Assembly (NCBI GenBank): GCA_017651185.1
Contig: JAGCDJ010000027.1
Span: forward strand, 87,415 to 151,414
Origin: Bacteroidales bacterium
GTDB lineage: Bacteria > Bacteroidota > Bacteroidia > Bacteroidales > ML635J-15
DNA: 64,000 nt
Direction of reading: 5' to 3'
The notes beneath the pieces were generated by a model, which worked only from the letters and a program-made list of their open reading frames with translations, was not told the DNA's origin and made no database searches. Within the stretch, counting starts at the first letter, position 1, and every line of letters starts with the position of its first letter. The translations under genes were made by a program, and so were the position numbers. Of the stretch, positions 17,771 through 27,790 are shown in pieces.

Positions 17771-18856
17771 ATGGAAAAGGAATTAAAGTTAATGAAAGGT
17801 AACGAAGCTATAGCAGAAGCTGCTATTCGTTACGGGGCAGACGCTTATTTCGGATATCCTATTACTCCGCAGTCGGAAGTAATCGAATATTTCATGGAGC
17901 AGAACCCAATTGAGAGAACTGGTATGGTTGTATTGCAGGCAGAAAGCGAAGTCGCTGCAATCAATATGGTATATGGTGCCGCAGCATGTGGTATGGCTGC
18001 AATGACATCTTCGTCAAGCCCGGGCTTCAGTTTGAAGCAGGAAGGTCTTTCGTACATTGCTGGTGCTGAATTGCCCTGCTTGGTACTTAACGTTGTTAGA
18101 GGTGGACCAGGTCTTGGTACTATCCAGCCGTCACAATCAGACTATTTCCAGTCAACCAAGGGTGGTGGACACGGTGACTACAGACTTATCGTTCTTGCAC
18201 CTGCATCGGTTCAGGAAATGTACGACTTCGTACAGATAGGTTTCGACCTTGCTTTCAAGTACCGCAACCCAGTATTGATTCTTTCCGACGGTATCATCGG
18301 TCAGATGATGGAAAAAGTTGAAATTGGACCTCAGAGAGTAAGAAGAACTATGGATGAAGTTATCAAGCAGTGCCCATGGGCTACCACAGGCAAGACCGCA
18401 AACCGCGAACGCAACATCATAACTTCACTCGACCTCGTAGCATCACGTCAGGAAGAATTCAACCGCAAGCTCGTTAAGAAGTACGACACTATCCGCGAAA
18501 AGGAAGTTAGATGCGAATGCATCAACTGCGACGATGCTGACTATGTATTCGTAGCATACGGAACATCATCACGTCTTTGCATGAAGTCTATGGACCTTCT
18601 TCGCAAGGAAGGATACAAGGTTGGTTTGGTTCGTCCTATCACTTTGTTCCCATATCCATCAAAGATTATCGCTGGTCTCGCTGAGAGAGTAAAGGGATTC
18701 CTCACAATCGAAATGAGCACCGGACAGATGGTAGAAGACGTAATGCTCGCAGTAAACGGCAAGCGCCCAGTTAAGCACTACGGTCGTGTTGGCGGCGTTG
18801 TTCCGACTCCGGAAGAAATCGTTGACGCAATGAAGAATTTTATGAAAGGAGAATAA
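17771..18856 (+). CDS. vorB: 2-oxoacid:ferredoxin oxidoreductase alpha subunit (VorB/KorA type)
   Basis: The 361-residue subunit holds the pyrimidine-binding half of the thiamine site: AAIRYGADAYFGYPITPQSE at the start, then SSSSPGFSLKQEG and RGGPGLGT. The C-terminal CoA-side domain contains VAYGTSSRLC and VRPITLFPYP. The enzyme oxidatively decarboxylates a 2-oxoacid to the acyl-CoA in anaerobes. Whether the substrate is a branched-chain 2-oxoacid (Vor) or 2-oxoglutarate (Kor) is not settled by sequence. Confidence 0.93.
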   Translation: MEKELKLMKGNEAIAEAAIRYGADAYFGYPITPQSEVIEYFMEQNPIERTGMVVLQAESEVAAINMVYGAAACGMAAMTSSSSPGFSLKQEGLSYIAGAELPCLVLNVVRGGPGLGTIQPSQSDYFQSTKGGGHGDYRLIVLAPASVQEMYDFVQIGFDLAFKYRNPVLILSDGIIGQMMEKVEIGPQRVRRTMDEVIKQCPWATTGKTANRERNIITSLDLVASRQEEFNRKLVKKYDTIREKEVRCECINCDDADYVFVAYGTSSRLCMKSMDLLRKEGYKVGLVRPITLFPYPSKIIAGLAERVKGFLTIEMSTGQMVEDVMLAVNGKRPVKHYGRVGGVVPTPEEIVDAMKNFMKGE

Positions 18857-18859
18857 GTC

Positions 18860-19684
18860 ATGGCAGAATTAACAATTAACGATATAATCAAAGAAGAAAA
18901 CCTTGTTTACAAGAAAACAAAGGTAATGACCGATAACGTGATGCACTACTGCCCTGGTTGTGGACACGGAACTACCCACCGCCTTGTTGCTGAAGTTATC
19001 GAAGAATTAGGAATTCAGGACAAAACCATCGGTGTTACTCCAGTAGGATGCTCGGTTTTGATGTACAACTACCTCGACATCGACATGCAGGAGGCAGCTC
19101 ACGGTCGTGCACCTGCCATTGCAACCGCTATCAAGAGGGTTATGCCCGACAAGTTCGTATTCACCTATCAGGGCGACGGCGACTTGGCTGCTATCGGTAC
19201 TGCCGAAACAATCCACAGCTGCAACAGAGGCGAAAACATCACCATCATATTCGTAAACAATGGTATCTACGGTATGACTGGCGGTCAGATGGCTCCTACT
19301 ACACTTGCTGGAATGAAGGCTGTTACCTGCCCACGCGGTCGTGATGTAAACACAATGGGTTACCCACTGCATATCACCGAACTCATCGCTCAGTTGCCGA
19401 ATGTTCGCTTCGTAACACGTCAGTCGGTTCACACTCCTGCAAACGTTCGCAAGGCTAAAGCTGCTATCCGCAGAGCTTTCGAAAACCAGAAGGACGGCAA
19501 GGGCGGACTTTCTTTCGTAGAAATAGTTTCGAACTGCAACTCAAACTGGAAGATGACCGCTGTTGATGCAAACAAGTGGATGGAAGAAAACACCTTCAAG
19601 GAGTACCCACTCGGCGACATTAAGATCGACTGGGAAATTCAGGAAGGCAAGATCAGTTTAAGAAACAGGAAGTTGGACTACTAA
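18860..19684 (+). CDS. 2-oxoacid:ferredoxin oxidoreductase beta subunit (thiamine diphosphate)
   Basis: The 274-residue subunit carries the thiamine-diphosphate motifs: HYCPGCGHGTTHR (about residues 29-41), the GDGDLAAIGTAE metal-binding start and NNGIYGMTGGQ. It binds the diphosphate half of the cofactor and pairs with the alpha subunit. It lies three bases after the alpha gene. Confidence 0.94.
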   Translation: MAELTINDIIKEENLVYKKTKVMTDNVMHYCPGCGHGTTHRLVAEVIEELGIQDKTIGVTPVGCSVLMYNYLDIDMQEAAHGRAPAIATAIKRVMPDKFVFTYQGDGDLAAIGTAETIHSCNRGENITIIFVNNGIYGMTGGQMAPTTLAGMKAVTCPRGRDVNTMGYPLHITELIAQLPNVRFVTRQSVHTPANVRKAKAAIRRAFENQKDGKGGLSFVEIVSNCNSNWKMTAVDANKWMEENTFKEYPLGDIKIDWEIQEGKISLRNRKLDY

Positions 19685-19697
19685 AAATTCAAAGATC

Positions 19698-20240
19698 ATG
19701 ACAGAAGAAATAATTATAGCAGGATTTGGTGGACAAGGAGTCCTCTCGATGGGTAAGATTTTGGCATACTCTGGACTTATGCAGGGACAGGAAATCGCAT
19801 GGATGCCTTCCTACGGACCAGAAATGAGAGGCGGAACATCAAACGTTACCGTCATCATCAGCGACGAAAGAGTAAGCTCTCCTATCCTCACCCAGTACGA
19901 CACGGTTATCGTTCTTAACCAGCAGTCGATGGACAAGTTTGAAAGCACTGTAAAGCCCGGCGGAACATTGATTTTCGACCCGAACGGAATCACTAAGATG
20001 CCGACCCGCAAGGATATCAACATCTACAAGATTGAAGCTGCACAGTTGGCATCCGACATGGGCAACCAGAAGGTTTTCAACATGATAGTTCTCGGTGCTT
20101 TCCTCAAGGTAAGACCTATCGTAGACAACAAGTATGTTGAAGAAGGTTTGAGGCACTCACTTCCAGAACGCGCCCACAAGCTTATTCCATTGAACATGGA
20201 AGCTATCGAAAAGGGTAAGAATGAAGTTGTAAAGATGTAA
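19698..20240 (+). CDS. 2-oxoacid:ferredoxin oxidoreductase gamma subunit
   Basis: The 180-residue subunit shows the family start IIIAGFGGQGVLSMGKILAYSG (split over residues 5-26) and the PSYGPEMRGGTSNVTV motif. It completes the four-subunit enzyme. A strong hairpin terminator 20 bases downstream closes the operon. Confidence 0.94.
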   Translation: MTEEIIIAGFGGQGVLSMGKILAYSGLMQGQEIAWMPSYGPEMRGGTSNVTVIISDERVSSPILTQYDTVIVLNQQSMDKFESTVKPGGTLIFDPNGITKMPTRKDINIYKIEAAQLASDMGNQKVFNMIVLGAFLKVRPIVDNKYVEEGLRHSLPERAHKLIPLNMEAIEKGKNEVVKM

Positions 20241-20259
20241 TTCAAAACAATTTCAATAT

Positions 20260-20287
20260 AAAAGCCACTCGAAAGGGTGGCTTTTTT
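20260..20287 (+). terminator. Terminator of the oxidoreductase operon
   Basis: A nine-base stem, AAAAGCCAC with GTGGCTTTT, and an eight-base loop end in six Ts, just after the gamma-subunit stop. It separates the housekeeping region from the polysaccharide locus. Confidence 0.85.
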
Positions 20288-20382
20288 GTTTGTCACAATA
20301 TTCTAGGCAAGAATCTTTTTGAAGGATAATTTTGTGTAACACCACAACATTTAAATTCGCGTAGGGTTTCAATTTTCAATTA

Positions 20383-20430
20383 GCGCAAAACATTGAGGCG
20401 CAAGACATTGAGGGCGCAAAGCATTGCGCC
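20383..20430. repeat. Three short tandem units ending in a palindrome
   Basis: GCGCAAAACATTGAG, GCGCAAGACATTGAG and a third unit GCGCAAAGCATTGCGCC follow each other. The last, with one preceding G (20413-20430), forms GGCGCAA/TTGCGCC. A related palindrome with a compensating base change lies at 62138-62155, near the other end of the polysaccharide locus. Confidence 0.65.
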
Positions 20431-20437
20431 ACTATAA

Positions 20438-21544
20438 TTAACTATTAAACAGTTCCTCGAATTTACTTACAACATTCCTAATATGATAATCCTCTAGATT
20501 CTCTATTTTAAGAGCAGACGAATAATCACCATTCATAAAGGCATCTATCTGCTTTTTGTCTGGATTCTGAGGATTGACATCCATAATAGGTCTGCCAGCA
20601 ATACCATAATCTATAAGTTTGCTCGGCAATTGATTGGGGCTATTAACATTACTTATATTCACAAGGAAATCCATCCCGCTCATTATATCAATCAAATCTT
20701 TTCGCGGGACAGGGTTCTTTATTATCAACTTGCCCATTAATCTATCTTTATAATCAACCAACAGATTATCAAACCTCGTATATACATAAAAACGGAAATC
20801 TCGATTTATACTACAAAGATAATCCAAAAACAACTTCGGATTTCTTATGTCGGGATAAAACATTCCTGCAAAAGCGAAAGTAGGTACTTCATTAGTCACC
20901 TTTTTTTGCCCGATAGCATCCAAATCGAAATCAAATCCCTGTGGAATTACCCTTATTTTATTCCTATATTCTGGATAATAAGCATCCTTGGCATTTTCTA
21001 TAGGGACAGTTATATAATCACATTCCTCGCAAAAAAAACGTTCATATTTTGCATATCGTGGCAAATGTTCCTTTGTCTTTCCATTTTTCATGAAAGGATC
21101 ACCGCAATCAGCCACCCAACATTTTGGAAATTTCTCTGGATACTTCTTTTTGGCATTCGCACAACCCCAGTGAATATGATGCGGTACAGCTATCGATATC
21201 AAAGCATCGTATTGGATTTCGGTAGCAATTATCTTAGGAATCCTGTGATAAAATTCAAACAACGGAAATTCAAATTTCCTAAACAATCTTCCACTTATCT
21301 TGTCAATGAAATTTCTTTTAGCAGGACCATCGCTACATGTTGGTGACAACTCCCAGTGTATAGGAATATTTTTAACCTTTATTCCATACTCGTACTCAAA
21401 ATTAGAGTAATCATATTTTCCAAGGACTGCATATACTGTAACTTCGTGTCCACGACGAGCCAATTCTTTTACAAGCTCAGTGCTGCGTATAGAACGAGGT
21501 GTCTGAATTGGGAAAATATGCTGGGTTATTACCAGAATCTTCAT
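20438..21544 (-). CDS. GT4-like glycosyltransferase
   Basis: The 368-residue cytosolic GT-B enzyme starts with LVITQHIFPIQTPRSIRS, has the inter-domain stretch RVIPQGFDFDLD around 195-206 and an acceptor/donor region NQLPSKLIDYGIAGRPIM, which in GT4 proteins contacts the nucleotide-sugar. It is the last gene of the leftward polysaccharide locus and follows wecB by three bases, so it may use UDP-ManNAc or a related sugar; that link is inferred from position only. Confidence 0.85.
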   Translation of the reverse strand: MKILVITQHIFPIQTPRSIRSTELVKELARRGHEVTVYAVLGKYDYSNFEYEYGIKVKNIPIHWELSPTCSDGPAKRNFIDKISGRLFRKFEFPLFEFYHRIPKIIATEIQYDALISIAVPHHIHWGCANAKKKYPEKFPKCWVADCGDPFMKNGKTKEHLPRYAKYERFFCEECDYITVPIENAKDAYYPEYRNKIRVIPQGFDFDLDAIGQKKVTNEVPTFAFAGMFYPDIRNPKLFLDYLCSINRDFRFYVYTRFDNLLVDYKDRLMGKLIIKNPVPRKDLIDIMSGMDFLVNISNVNSPNQLPSKLIDYGIAGRPIMDVNPQNPDKKQIDAFMNGDYSSALKIENLEDYHIRNVVSKFEELFNS

Positions 21545-21547
21545 AAT

Positions 21548-22642
21548 TTATCGGCTGAATTCTTTCAATATTACATCAACAATTCTTTCTGCCGTCTTAC
21601 CATCCCACATTTTTGGAATTCCACCTTGCTTCCATTTGCCATCAAACAAATTTTTCAATGCAGGAATTAAATTTCGAGGATTGGTTCCTATAAGTTCATT
21701 GCTACCAACCGTGCATGTTTCCATTCTCTCTGTATTGTCGCGTAATGTCATGCATGGAATATGCATTATGGTCGTTTCCTCAGTGATGCCGCCAGAATCG
21801 GTAATTACAGCCATGGAATGCTTTATTGAATATATAAATTCCAGATAACCAAGAGGTTTTACAAACCTTATATTTGCAAAATTATAATCGGCACCTTTCA
21901 GGCGCTGTTCTGTTCGCGGATGAATAGGGAATACAACTGGAACTCCATTAACATTGCTATCAATAGTTGACAATACATCAACAAGATTATTAGTATCATC
22001 CACATTGTTGGGACGATGCAATGTCAGTATTATATACTTACTATCCTGCAAGTTTAGTTCATCAAAGATTTCTGGACGGCGCAACCTTGGCTGATTTGCC
22101 AGCAAACTATCAATCATTACATTGCCGACAAAAAATACCTTCTCGTCAGGGACTCCGTTTTTCTTCAGGTTTTCTTTTGCGAAGTCGGATGTAATGAAAA
22201 AATAGTCGGCAAGACTATCAGTAACTATCCTATTTATTTCCTCAGGCATAGACATGTCAAAGGAACGGATTCCCGCCTCGACATGAGCCAACTGGATACC
22301 CATTTTCTTTGCTACGATAGAACAAGCCATTGTCGATGTCACATCGCCAACAACAAGAACCAAATCCGTTGGATGGTCCATCAAATATTTTTCAAAGGCG
22401 ACCATTATTGAAGCCGTCTGTTCTGCCTGCGTACCGCTACCTGCAGCAAGATTGACATCTGGCTCCGGAATATTCAGTTCCTCGAAAAATAGTCCGCTCA
22501 TAAGCTTGTCATAATGCTGACCTGTATGTACAAGACTATACTGAATGTCAGCACCTTCCGACTGCTTTTTCTTTATCGCATTAATTATCGGACTTATCTT
22601 TATAAAATTTGGTCTCGCGCCTGCTATAAGTGTTATATGCAT
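21548..22642 (-). CDS. wecB: UDP-N-acetylglucosamine 2-epimerase (non-hydrolysing)
   Basis: WecB interconverts UDP-GlcNAc and UDP-ManNAc. The 364-residue protein has the family landmarks AGARPNFIKISPII at the N-terminus, HTGQHYDKLMSG, HVEAGIRSFD, TLHRPNNVD and SGGITEETT. The full length and UDP-site residues argue for an active epimerase. It has its own promoter and appears to form a two-gene transcript with the glycosyltransferase downstream. Confidence 0.95.
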   Translation of the reverse strand: MHITLIAGARPNFIKISPIINAIKKKQSEGADIQYSLVHTGQHYDKLMSGLFFEELNIPEPDVNLAAGSGTQAEQTASIMVAFEKYLMDHPTDLVLVVGDVTSTMACSIVAKKMGIQLAHVEAGIRSFDMSMPEEINRIVTDSLADYFFITSDFAKENLKKNGVPDEKVFFVGNVMIDSLLANQPRLRRPEIFDELNLQDSKYIILTLHRPNNVDDTNNLVDVLSTIDSNVNGVPVVFPIHPRTEQRLKGADYNFANIRFVKPLGYLEFIYSIKHSMAVITDSGGITEETTIMHIPCMTLRDNTERMETCTVGSNELIGTNPRNLIPALKNLFDGKWKQGGIPKMWDGKTAERIVDVILKEFSR

Positions 22643-22704
22643 ATATTACTTCTTAAAAAAACAGAAAATATCGTCATCTGATTTCATCACAAATTACGAC
22701 AACG

Positions 22705-22735
22705 CAAAGTTATAAAATCAAAACAATACTACAAA
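22705..22735 (-). promoter_or_regulatory. Promoter of wecB
   Basis: On the minus strand TTTG, nineteen bases, then TAACTTTG lie about 65 bases upstream of the wecB ATG. Both elements match the Bacteroidetes consensus. Confidence 0.7.
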
Positions 22736-22761
22736 GAATGGGAAAAAGTCATTTCTTTGTT

Positions 22762-23685
22762 TTATACAATATCCGCCTTTATTGTGTTAACACTCTCCCT
22801 TATTTTCATTATAGAATCACATAAGTCATTTGTAAAACTATATGAATCTTCTGTGACAAAATGATTTCCATCTATTGTATATTTATATATATCGCTATTG
22901 CCCTTACAATTTATGTATGAAATTCCATGTCGTTCTGCAATAGTTTCCATTCGATCATCAAATTCGGGGAATGCGGAATCCTCCAACTCTCTTATATAAT
23001 CAGCGGTTGGCAATCTTACCATATAAACGTTCCCATGTTTTTTTAATAAATCAATGGTTTTATTTAAATATTCTAGTCTATGCGGCGATATTTTTTCTTT
23101 AGCCTGCGAATTATTAAAAGTAGCAATCATTGTCTTTTTATTATTTTCGGATCCTATGGAATCGTATGGTGCATATAATTCCAAAAAGCCATCACTATGG
23201 ACTTTTGATGTAAAAATATGATATATCGGATTATTTATCTCATTGAAAATATACTGATAATTAATAATCGGAGCAGACACATCAGTTACTTCCTTTAATA
23301 ATTTTTCTCTGACAAATGACTCATTTCCATTCTCATCAAATACAGAATTTATGCTAGTCGGATCAACTGCAAGTATAAATAAACCATCCGAACTTCTTTT
23401 GTCCAATTTATTATCTATACTATTATAATATGTTAACCCCCACCTGCTTTGGTGTCCATTGAATGCATAATTATAGATATTTACACCTTTTAATCGACTA
23501 TTTATTACATCAGGTCTTATACCAATATTTGCCCTTGATGTTCCAAGGATCATAGATGCCTGCTCTCCTGTTATAAATTTATTATAATAAGGATCAATGT
23601 ACGCATTACAAGTAATGTATATTAACGATAGCGCAATAAACGAAATCATTAACTCTAATAATATTTCAATCAAAAACCTTTTCAT
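22762..23685 (-). CDS. SGNH-like envelope protein paired with an MBOAT acyltransferase
   Basis: The 307-residue protein has one N-terminal membrane segment (about residues 8-28) and a probable extracytoplasmic SGNH-fold domain: nucleophile block LGTSRA with Ser50, and the terminal DGNH block with Asp272 and His275. This is the layout of AlgX/AlgJ- or DltD-like partners, which move acyl groups from an MBOAT protein to a polysaccharide. It starts one base after the MBOAT stop. Overall similarity to named families is low, so function rests on these motifs and the pairing. Confidence 0.7.
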   Translation of the reverse strand: MKRFLIEILLELMISFIALSLIYITCNAYIDPYYNKFITGEQASMILGTSRANIGIRPDVINSRLKGVNIYNYAFNGHQSRWGLTYYNSIDNKLDKRSSDGLFILAVDPTSINSVFDENGNESFVREKLLKEVTDVSAPIINYQYIFNEINNPIYHIFTSKVHSDGFLELYAPYDSIGSENNKKTMIATFNNSQAKEKISPHRLEYLNKTIDLLKKHGNVYMVRLPTADYIRELEDSAFPEFDDRMETIAERHGISYINCKGNSDIYKYTIDGNHFVTEDSYSFTNDLCDSIMKIRESVNTIKADIV

Positions 23686-23686
23686 G

Positions 23687-25177
23687 TCAGAACTGGAAAT
23701 AAATGAATGCTTTTGGTGCCGTTCTCATAAAAAATATAATCAATATTATTAATGTATATACAAGATAACGATATATATATGGTAATTTTCCAACCCTAAA
23801 CAATCCATGTGATTCTTGTCGATTTAACCATTCTACAACTATTAATATTACGATAAATGGAACTACTATCAAATCCCGTTTAGATATAGACGGAATTGTA
23901 AACAAACTAGAATCGAATAATCCACAAATATAATACCATGCATCAGTTATGGTTCCAGCACGAAATATAATCCATCCCACTACTACCAACATAAAAGTTA
24001 TCAGCATCATACATCCTTCCTTAACACTTGGCAACAGTCTATCTTCAGCAACCACATTAGTGTATCTACGGTTCTTGCCCAAAAGTATCAAAGGACAAAA
24101 TAGTAATGCATGAAAGGCTCCCCACGCTATAAAAGTCCAATTTGCGCCATGCCACAATCCACTCAACAAGAATATAACAAAGGTGTTGCGAATAATCTTT
24201 ATCTTTGTAGTACGACTGCCCCCAAGCGGAATGTAAACATAATCGCGGAACCATGTGTTGAGCGAGATGTGCCACCTACGCCAGAACTCTGCTATGTCTC
24301 GGCTAAAATATGGAACATTGAAATTGCGCATTAACTTTATCCCGAACAAATTGGCTGTACCAATGGCAATATCACTGTAGCCAGAAAAATCACCATAAAT
24401 CTGGAACGTGAAAAACAGAGCGCCTACCAGAAGCGAACTCGCCGGCATATTAGCATAGTCGGAAAAAACTTGGTCAACCACTATTGCACAATTATCAGCA
24501 ATAACGACCTTCTTGAAAAGCCCCCACAATATCTGCCTGCTTCCATCTATTGCTAAATTATAGTCAAACTCACGTTTCTTCAGGAACTGCGGCAACAAGT
24601 TGGTCGCCCTTTCAATTGGACCAGCAACTAACTGCGGAAAAAACGATATGAAAGCAAAGAACGCTACAATATCCTTGGTTGGTTCTATTTTATGTCTATA
24701 TACATCAATCGAATAACTTAATGCCTGAAATGTATAGAACGATATGCCAACTGGAAGTATAATATTTAACAAGATTCCATCAGAAGCCAAACCGAAAAGT
24801 CTTGCAAATTCTGTTACAAAAAAATCGTAATACTTGAATGTTGCCAGAATAGCAAGGTTTATGGCAATATTGATTGCTGCTATTAATTTCCGCTTTCTTA
24901 CAATTTGTAAACCAACATCATATTCATCCGCAACTTTTAATTGTTCTACCTTACGCATCAAAATGCCACTTAACCATGAACACAATGTTGTAAGCGCTAT
25001 TAGCAACAAAAATCGCCAGTCCCACCATCCATAGAAAACATAGCTTGCCACCACAACAAAGGCATTCTGCAATATCAACTTATGCTTATACTTGCCAAGA
25101 AATTTGTCAAAAACAAACCAGTATAACAGAAATACGACTGGCAAAAAAATGAGGAATTCTATTGAATTAAAAAGCAT
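23687..25177 (-). CDS. MBOAT O-acyltransferase (AlgI/DltB/PatA-like)
   Basis: A 496-residue multi-pass membrane protein with about ten hydrophobic segments. The conserved histidines are present: His303 in FWRRWHISL and the catalytic His343 in [29 protein letters not shown] is also typical. Such proteins bring an acyl, often acetyl, group across the membrane for O-acylation of a surface polymer, with the adjacent SGNH protein completing transfer. A -7 box lies just upstream. Confidence 0.95.
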   Translation of the reverse strand: MLFNSIEFLIFLPVVFLLYWFVFDKFLGKYKHKLILQNAFVVVASYVFYGWWDWRFLLLIALTTLCSWLSGILMRKVEQLKVADEYDVGLQIVRKRKLIAAINIAINLAILATFKYYDFFVTEFARLFGLASDGILLNIILPVGISFYTFQALSYSIDVYRHKIEPTKDIVAFFAFISFFPQLVAGPIERATNLLPQFLKKREFDYNLAIDGSRQILWGLFKKVVIADNCAIVVDQVFSDYANMPASSLLVGALFFTFQIYGDFSGYSDIAIGTANLFGIKLMRNFNVPYFSRDIAEFWRRWHISLNTWFRDYVYIPLGGSRTTKIKIIRNTFVIFLLSGLWHGANWTFIAWGAFHALLFCPLILLGKNRRYTNVVAEDRLLPSVKEGCMMLITFMLVVVGWIIFRAGTITDAWYYICGLFDSSLFTIPSISKRDLIVVPFIVILIVVEWLNRQESHGLFRVGKLPYIYRYLVYTLIILIIFFMRTAPKAFIYFQF

Positions 25178-25197
25178 CTGATTTCGTTTAATATGTG

Positions 25198-25205
25198 CAA
25201 AAGTA
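25198..25205 (-). promoter_or_regulatory. -7 box of the MBOAT/SGNH pair
   Basis: TACTTTTG on the minus strand fits TAnnTTTG and lies about 20 bases upstream of the MBOAT ATG. The -33 region is T-rich (TTTTTTG) but at a spacing somewhat shorter than usual. Confidence 0.5.
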
Positions 25206-25240
25206 CGCGTTTTATTTAGAACAAAAAAGGAAAAAGAAAA

Positions 25241-26482
25241 TTACCTTATCAGCAAATATGCAAACTCCCCATAATTCTTAACAGCTTCGTAGTTCTCTCT
25301 CCAAAAATCGTATGCCCTGCGCCTATACGCTTGTCTCTTAGCTTCATCAAGATTTATATACGCTTCAACCTTTTGCACGACCTCATAGTCATTAAAATCA
25401 GCAGGCACAAGGAATCCATTTTCATTGTTCACTGCTTCCGCTGTTCCTCCAACATCTGTAGCTACAACTGGTATTCCCGCCGACAAGGCCTCCATTATGC
25501 TTACAGGAATTCCTTCCGATGAACTTAAATTTATGAATAAATCGACATAATTATTGGCATAGAAATCCAATATTTCATTATTCGGCACAATACCCTTAAA
25601 TTCAAAATCTACATCTGGCAATTTACTTTCAGCCAAGGCATATATTTCGGAACGAAGCTTACCATCGCCGAAATGTATCCACCTCAACCCCTTAACTTTA
25701 AGTTCCGACAGAACATTTATTATTCTATCAACCTGTTTTACTGGAGTTAATGTACTGCAAGAACAAATCAAGATTTCATTGTTCGCTTTTTCAAACAATG
25801 GTTTCCTATCATTTATTTTGCCCAGATACGAAACCGAAATCTTACTATTTGATGCGGGTTTTACATATTCATAAAAATATTTCTTACCTGCTTCGGATAT
25901 TGAAATTGTATTTGACAAATTGTCAAGTATGAACTTCTTGAACGGCAAATAGGGAATTATATTCTTATCAGCGAACACATCCCACCTGTGCGCTCTTGCA
26001 ACACATTTCAAATTCGAGTTCTCCCTCCTCAACATAGCCAATGCCAACGCCTTGTAGTCGTGCCAATAGGAATAGAACACGCAGTTTGCCATATCAATAT
26101 TTTTTTCTTTGCACATGCTGACAAGTTCCTTTTTCAGGTTTGTTGCCCGATGAACATCCACATACATAATCTTGAATGCACTTAACCAATATTTCAATGG
26201 CAGTTTTTTCAAAGCAAAGAAAAACTCGGATATAAACATAGGCTTAAATATCCGGAATATTGATTTAAGCTTGCCTACTTCATTTTTTTGCCGAGAGAAA
26301 GAAATAACCTCGGCATTATCGGGAACAAAGCGGTTCAGATTTTTACCAGTATCGGCAGATGCAGTACATACCAGAACCTTGTCAAATTTAGGTGCAATAA
26401 CGCGCATTTCGTCATCGATGAAAAACTCACCAGCCGAAAGCGGATAACTATCGCAAAGAAGCATGAGGGTTTTACGTTTCAT
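25241..26482 (-). CDS. GT4-family glycosyltransferase
   Basis: The 413-residue GT-B enzyme has the donor-site pattern in the C-terminal half: CSCSTLTPVKQVDRII, WIHFGDGKLRSEI, FKGIVPNNEILDFY and SSSEGIPVSIMEALSAGIPVVATDVGGTAE, the last with the EX7E-type motif of retaining GT4 enzymes. It acts on the cytoplasmic face during polysaccharide assembly. Donor and acceptor are unknown. It starts one base before the end of the ATPase gene to its right. Confidence 0.92.
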   Translation of the reverse strand: MKRKTLMLLCDSYPLSAGEFFIDDEMRVIAPKFDKVLVCTASADTGKNLNRFVPDNAEVISFSRQKNEVGKLKSIFRIFKPMFISEFFFALKKLPLKYWLSAFKIMYVDVHRATNLKKELVSMCKEKNIDMANCVFYSYWHDYKALALAMLRRENSNLKCVARAHRWDVFADKNIIPYLPFKKFILDNLSNTISISEAGKKYFYEYVKPASNSKISVSYLGKINDRKPLFEKANNEILICSCSTLTPVKQVDRIINVLSELKVKGLRWIHFGDGKLRSEIYALAESKLPDVDFEFKGIVPNNEILDFYANNYVDLFINLSSSEGIPVSIMEALSAGIPVVATDVGGTAEAVNNENGFLVPADFNDYEVVQKVEAYINLDEAKRQAYRRRAYDFWRENYEAVKNYGEFAYLLIR

Positions 26483-26483
26483 A

Positions 26484-27737
26484 TCAACCTAAAAAATATG
26501 CCGCGCTAACAGCAGTTATTGAATCCGAGAATTGATGTGTCTGATTGTCATTAGATAGCAAAAAAGAATGTAAAAGTGGTTTGTCGAGAAACTCCTGCAA
26601 ATTGCGCAAATGACGCGCATCGGTTGGTGAAACGTGCTCAGCCATCTTAATCTCGAAAGCGTAATAACCCTCTGGCAGTTCCACCAGCAAATCGACTTCC
26701 CTGCCATCGTGAGTGCGAAGATGGTAAAACGATGCCTGCTTCAGTAGATTCTTGGTTTGCTTGTAGATTTCAGATACGACAAGACTCTCAAACTCATTGC
26801 CAGTCATACCGCCACGCTTACCAAGTACGGCTTGCACCACACCCCAGTCGACATAATGGATTTTAGAAGCTTTTACCAAACGCTTATTCAAGTTATGCGC
26901 CCATGCAGGCAAGGTAATAGTTTGATAACTAACATTAAGATATTCAATATACCGTTGAACTGTATTTACAGACACTGCAATACCACTTGCTAAAGAAGCA
27001 TAATTAACCAATTGTGCAGTCTGAGCCGCCAATGCTTTTTGTAACTTTGTGAAAGGTTCCAAGTCGCGTAGCATTGCCAAATCTTGAATATCCCTCTCGA
27101 GATATGTACGTATATAGTTATGAAGCCACAAATAGCGTTGCTCGTTGCTCATTGACTCATCAACCAATGCGGGATACCCGCCGAATTGCAGATAATAGGT
27201 CCACCATTTGGAAATCTCGGCCATCTGTGGATGAAAGAGAAATGAAGGTAAGAAATCGCAGTTTTGTGTTGGGTTACGCAAGATGGTCTGCCAAAGAGAA
27301 TCTGTAACCTCATCGTCCATTGATGAAGTCTGCATCTCTCTCAATGTCAAAGGATACATATCAATTATCACACATCGCCCAGCTAGACTCTCATTGACCT
27401 TTTTGAGCAAAAGGATTTGACTTGATCCCAATAGAAGATAACGTACATCAGGAAACTGATCGTAAGTGGCCTTTATGCTCTCGACCAACGAAGGTTCTTT
27501 CTGAATCTCATCAAGAGCAGCTTTCGGATATAGCGAATGCCACTGCTCGGCAGTAATGTTCAAAAACTGCCCAACCTTTACAGGATCTTCTATCGACAAA
27601 TAGCGGTACTCGGGCAAACATTGCTGCACCAACATAGTTTTTCCTACTTGTCTTGCCCCTGTCAACACAAGTATTCTTCCTATTTTTTTATCCTTCAGCT
27701 GACCGATAACCTGCAATATCTTTCGAGCCTTATCCAT
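26484..27737 (-). CDS. P-loop ATPase with DUF4143 domain, second copy
   Basis: From the chosen ATG the protein has 417 residues, with Walker A GARQVGKT at 27-34, Walker B-like ALDEIQ and LLLGSSQILLL. Its C-terminal part has the nuclease-like REVDLLVELP followed by FEIKMAE. It shares architecture, not close sequence, with the copy at 13342-14481. The longer reading begins upstream of a TATATTTG box, so it is rejected. This gene interrupts a glycan locus and has a large palindrome just upstream, which suggests a passenger gene with its own control. Confidence 0.88.
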   Translation of the reverse strand: MDKARKILQVIGQLKDKKIGRILVLTGARQVGKTMLVQQCLPEYRYLSIEDPVKVGQFLNITAEQWHSLYPKAALDEIQKEPSLVESIKATYDQFPDVRYLLLGSSQILLLKKVNESLAGRCVIIDMYPLTLREMQTSSMDDEVTDSLWQTILRNPTQNCDFLPSFLFHPQMAEISKWWTYYLQFGGYPALVDESMSNEQRYLWLHNYIRTYLERDIQDLAMLRDLEPFTKLQKALAAQTAQLVNYASLASGIAVSVNTVQRYIEYLNVSYQTITLPAWAHNLNKRLVKASKIHYVDWGVVQAVLGKRGGMTGNEFESLVVSEIYKQTKNLLKQASFYHLRTHDGREVDLLVELPEGYYAFEIKMAEHVSPTDARHLRNLQEFLDKPLLHSFLLSNDNQTHQFSDSITAVSAAYFLG

Positions 27738-27754
27738 CGTTCCCAAATTTTCTG

Positions 27755-27762
27755 CAAATATA
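27755..27762 (-). promoter_or_regulatory. -7 box of the second DUF4143 ATPase
   Basis: TATATTTG on the minus strand lies 17 bases upstream of the ATG at 27737 and fits TAnnTTTG. The palindromic repeats lie just upstream of it, so a bound repressor could block the polymerase. Confidence 0.5.
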
Positions 27763-27790
27763 ATTGTTTTAATAATTCCATAATAAATTA

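Noticed and set aside
21548..22642. NeuC-type hydrolysing UDP-GlcNAc 2-epimerase that would feed the nonulosonate module
   Set aside because: The sequence motifs fit the non-hydrolysing WecB branch, and it is on its own distant transcript.
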